This document shows, one piece after another, positions 62,524-64,000 of a DNA stretch of 64,000 nucleotides. The stretch comes from Closterium sp. Naga37s-1. Its lineage: Eukaryota > Streptophyta > Zygnematophyceae > Desmidiales > Closteriaceae. The position numbers and the translations under genes are program-made. The stretch covers positions 5,249,001 to 5,313,000 of the forward strand of contig CANJKZ010000723.1 of NCBI GenBank assembly GCA_947471745.1. The letters run 5' to 3'. How positions within the stretch are numbered: position 1 is the stretch's first letter; every line of letters starts with the position of its first letter. The notes beneath the pieces were generated by a model. The model had not been told where the DNA came from. It did no database searches and saw only the letters and a list, made by a program, of their open reading frames with translations.

Positions 62524-64000
62524 TCAAGAAGTGAGCAAGTGAGGCCAAGTAGGCACAAGACCTAGCATAGTACAAAAGCGCTGATGATCACAAGGCTGAA
62601 GTGCCTTGGTAAAGATATCAGCAGTGTTGGCCTGAGAGGCCACGTAAGCAAGGCGCAACTGACCACGCTGCTGCAGCTCACGAGCAAGGAAGTAGCGAAG
62701 AGCAATGTGCTTCGTTCTGTGCTCCAGTCTGTGCTCCCGACACAAGGCCAACATGGCCTTGTTGTCTACGTACAGAAGTGGAGGAGAACGAGGCGGCTCT
62801 CCTAGGTCAGTCAGCAGGTAGGTGAGCCAGCGTAACTCCTGTGCAGCCATGGCCCCTGCGTAGATCTCAGCCTCACAGCTGGAGCCGAGAACAGAAGACG
62901 AGCGGGTAGACCGCCACGAAACAGAGCCGGAACCAAGGCTGAAGGTGTAACCCTGTGACGACCGCTGCGTAGCCTGGTCGTCAGCCCAAGAAGCGTCTGC
63001 GTGACCAGTGAGGACCACTGGACTCCGCCCTCCAAGCACAAGCCCCATGCCTGACGTACTGCACAAGTAGCGCAACACCCTCTTCGCTGCAGCCATGTGC
63101 TCTAGTCGGTGTCTCCCAGGAGCAACATAGCGTGCCAAGATGCTAAGAGGGTATGCAAGGTCAGGTCGAGTGCAGATCATCAGGTACATGAGGCAGCCAA
63201 CAAGCTCTGGGTACGGGCCACTCGGCTCTACGGACTCATCCGAAGGCAGAGCTGAGAGTGAGTGGCGAGTAGACAGAGGAGTGGCCTGAGGCGAGGAGTA
63301 CGTGAAGTCGAAGCGCTGAAGGATCTGCTGTACCATGTGTGACTGAGTCAGGGTAATGGTGCGCCGTGCTCTGTCCCGGGTGATCTGCAAGCCAAGGTAG
63401 CTGCGCAGTTCACCCAGAGCTGTGCACGTGTGTCTCTTCTGCAGTTCGGACTTCACGTGGGCGAGTCCAGCAGTGTCAGTAGTAGCAAAGACCAAGTCGT
63501 CGACGTACACGGGGATGTAGAACGGCGGCAAAGAAGTGTCGGTGCGTAGAAACAGCGACGGGTCGGCAGTAGAAGGAGCAAAGCCAAGAGCCGCAAGTGT
63601 AGTCCTCAGTGTGTCGCGCCACTCACGGGGCGCCTGGCGGAGACCGTAGACTGGCTGCCGGAGGCTCCACTGGGTACCAGGAGGAAGCGACCCAGTGAAG
63701 CTAGGTGGGCGGCGCAGCCAGATCTCCTCGTGCAGGCTGCCCTGTAGGAAAGCAGTGCTGAAGTCAAGAGAGTGAAGCTCGTAGTCGCGCTGAGCGGCTA
63801 TGTGCAGCAGCACCCGAAGCGAGGTCATCTTTGTGGTGGGAGAGAAGGTCTGAAAGTAGTCAACTCCCTGCCGCTGACTGAAGCCTCGAGCCACGTAACG
63901 CGCCTTGAAGACAGGCGGAGAACCCGGCGGCCGCTTCACCCTAAAAATCCACATGCCACTGACGATGTTCGCCCCAGGTGGGAGAACCTCGTCAACGTAG
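62524..64000 (-). CDS. Element P reverse transcriptase and RNase H, open to window edge
   Basis: Uninterrupted frame from the right edge to TGA at 62524. RT: ANIVSGMWIFRVK, ARGFSQRQGVDYFQTFSP, SLDFSTAFLQGSLHEE, VYGLRQAPREW, VYVDDLVFA near 63500, LGLQITRDRA, RPDLAYPLSILARYV. RNase H: GHADASWADD, SSCEAEIYAGAMAAQELRW, LYVDNKAMLA, ALRYFLARELQQRGQL, TADIFTKAL. It keeps Gln at the positions that are TAG in L and M, and so serves as the in-window proof of the ancestral codons. No lesion is visible in this part. Confidence 0.93.
   Translation of the reverse strand, partial: YVDEVLPPGANIVSGMWIFRVKRPPGSPPVFKARYVARGFSQRQGVDYFQTFSPTTKMTSLRVLLHIAAQRDYELHSLDFSTAFLQGSLHEEIWLRRPPSFTGSLPPGTQWSLRQPVYGLRQAPREWRDTLRTTLAALGFAPSTADPSLFLRTDTSLPPFYIPVYVDDLVFATTDTAGLAHVKSELQKRHTCTALGELRSYLGLQITRDRARRTITLTQSHMVQQILQRFDFTYSSPQATPLSTRHSLSALPSDESVEPSGPYPELVGCLMYLMICTRPDLAYPLSILARYVAPGRHRLEHMAAAKRVLRYLCSTSGMGLVLGGRSPVVLTGHADASWADDQATQRSSQGYTFSLGSGSVSWRSTRSSSVLGSSCEAEIYAGAMAAQELRWLTYLLTDLGEPPRSPPLLYVDNKAMLALCREHRLEHRTKHIALRYFLARELQQRGQLRLAYVASQANTADIFTKALQPCDHQRFCTMLGLVPTWPHLLTS

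Larger units (their letters stand above)
62205..64000 (-). mobile_element. Element P: Ty1/copia retrotransposon, 3' part
   Basis: 3' LTR at 62205-62329, polypurine tract TTGCCTATGGGGGTG, then an open pol frame to the right edge of the window. The 5-bp flank GTACC (62200-62204) is the expected target copy. The partner lies outside. Confidence 0.92.

Overview
This window is a stack of nested, mutually truncated LTR retrotransposons with almost no other DNA. I recognise no intact host gene, rRNA gene, canonical tRNA gene or CRISPR array. The combination points to a plant-lineage nuclear genome: Ty1/copia elements with an initiator-methionine-type primer site (TGGTATCAGAGC), a Ty3/gypsy chromovirus with a C-terminal chromodomain, a TRIM, and nonsense mutations mostly of the CAG-to-TAG and CGA-to-TGA kind expected from CHG/CG cytosine methylation. 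The very GC-rich, minisatellite-laden elements suggest a streptophyte green alga or an early-diverging land plant, but the species cannot be fixed from this sequence.

Layout, left to right. Element A (minus-strand copia, 1-3746, running off the left edge) is interrupted by a 1.5-kb non-autonomous element T1 (1362-2881, target duplication CCAGG). A abuts one arm of a large foldback element (3747-4266), whose other arm is at 12147-12250. Between the arms sits copia element B (minus, 4267-12146, duplication GATAC), itself interrupted by non-autonomous element T2 (6231-7217, duplication AGTGC). Copia C (plus, about 12560-24704) is split by D (minus copia of another lineage, 14511-21739, duplication CCTCG, 0.76-0.79-kb LTRs). 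At 24704 C ends abruptly against a 5'-truncated chromovirus E (to 28711). A less repetitive stretch (28712-30006) is followed by fragment G (minus copia of a distant lineage, 30007-31421), copia H (plus, from 31422), a TRIM at 37562-37840, and the tail of another copia, I (to 38558). After a second repeat-poor stretch come non-autonomous J (39709-41310) fused to copia K (to 46067), then the youngest element, L (46234-53563, identical LTRs, duplication CTGCC). A short low-copy-looking island (53564-54273) precedes M (minus) and N (plus), joined head to head at 59180/59181, then a gypsy fragment O and copia P, which runs off the right edge.

Elements A, B, C, H, K, L, M, N and P belong to one copia clan. 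Its features are short LTRs (125-139 bp) with a shared core, a shared polypurine tract (CTATGGGGGTG), a GGGCCCACC block just after the primer site, an element-specific GC-rich minisatellite leader, a Gag with an unusual C-x13-C-x3/4-H-x4-C finger, and a very long Gly/Ala-rich linker between integrase and reverse transcriptase. T1 and T2 (and, less completely, J) carry the cis signals of this clan with no recognisable protein domain, so they look like parasites of it. A, B and H lack the Gag capsid region yet keep the enzymes. Most lesions are single C-to-T nonsense changes, length changes in C tracts, and truncation junctions without target duplications.
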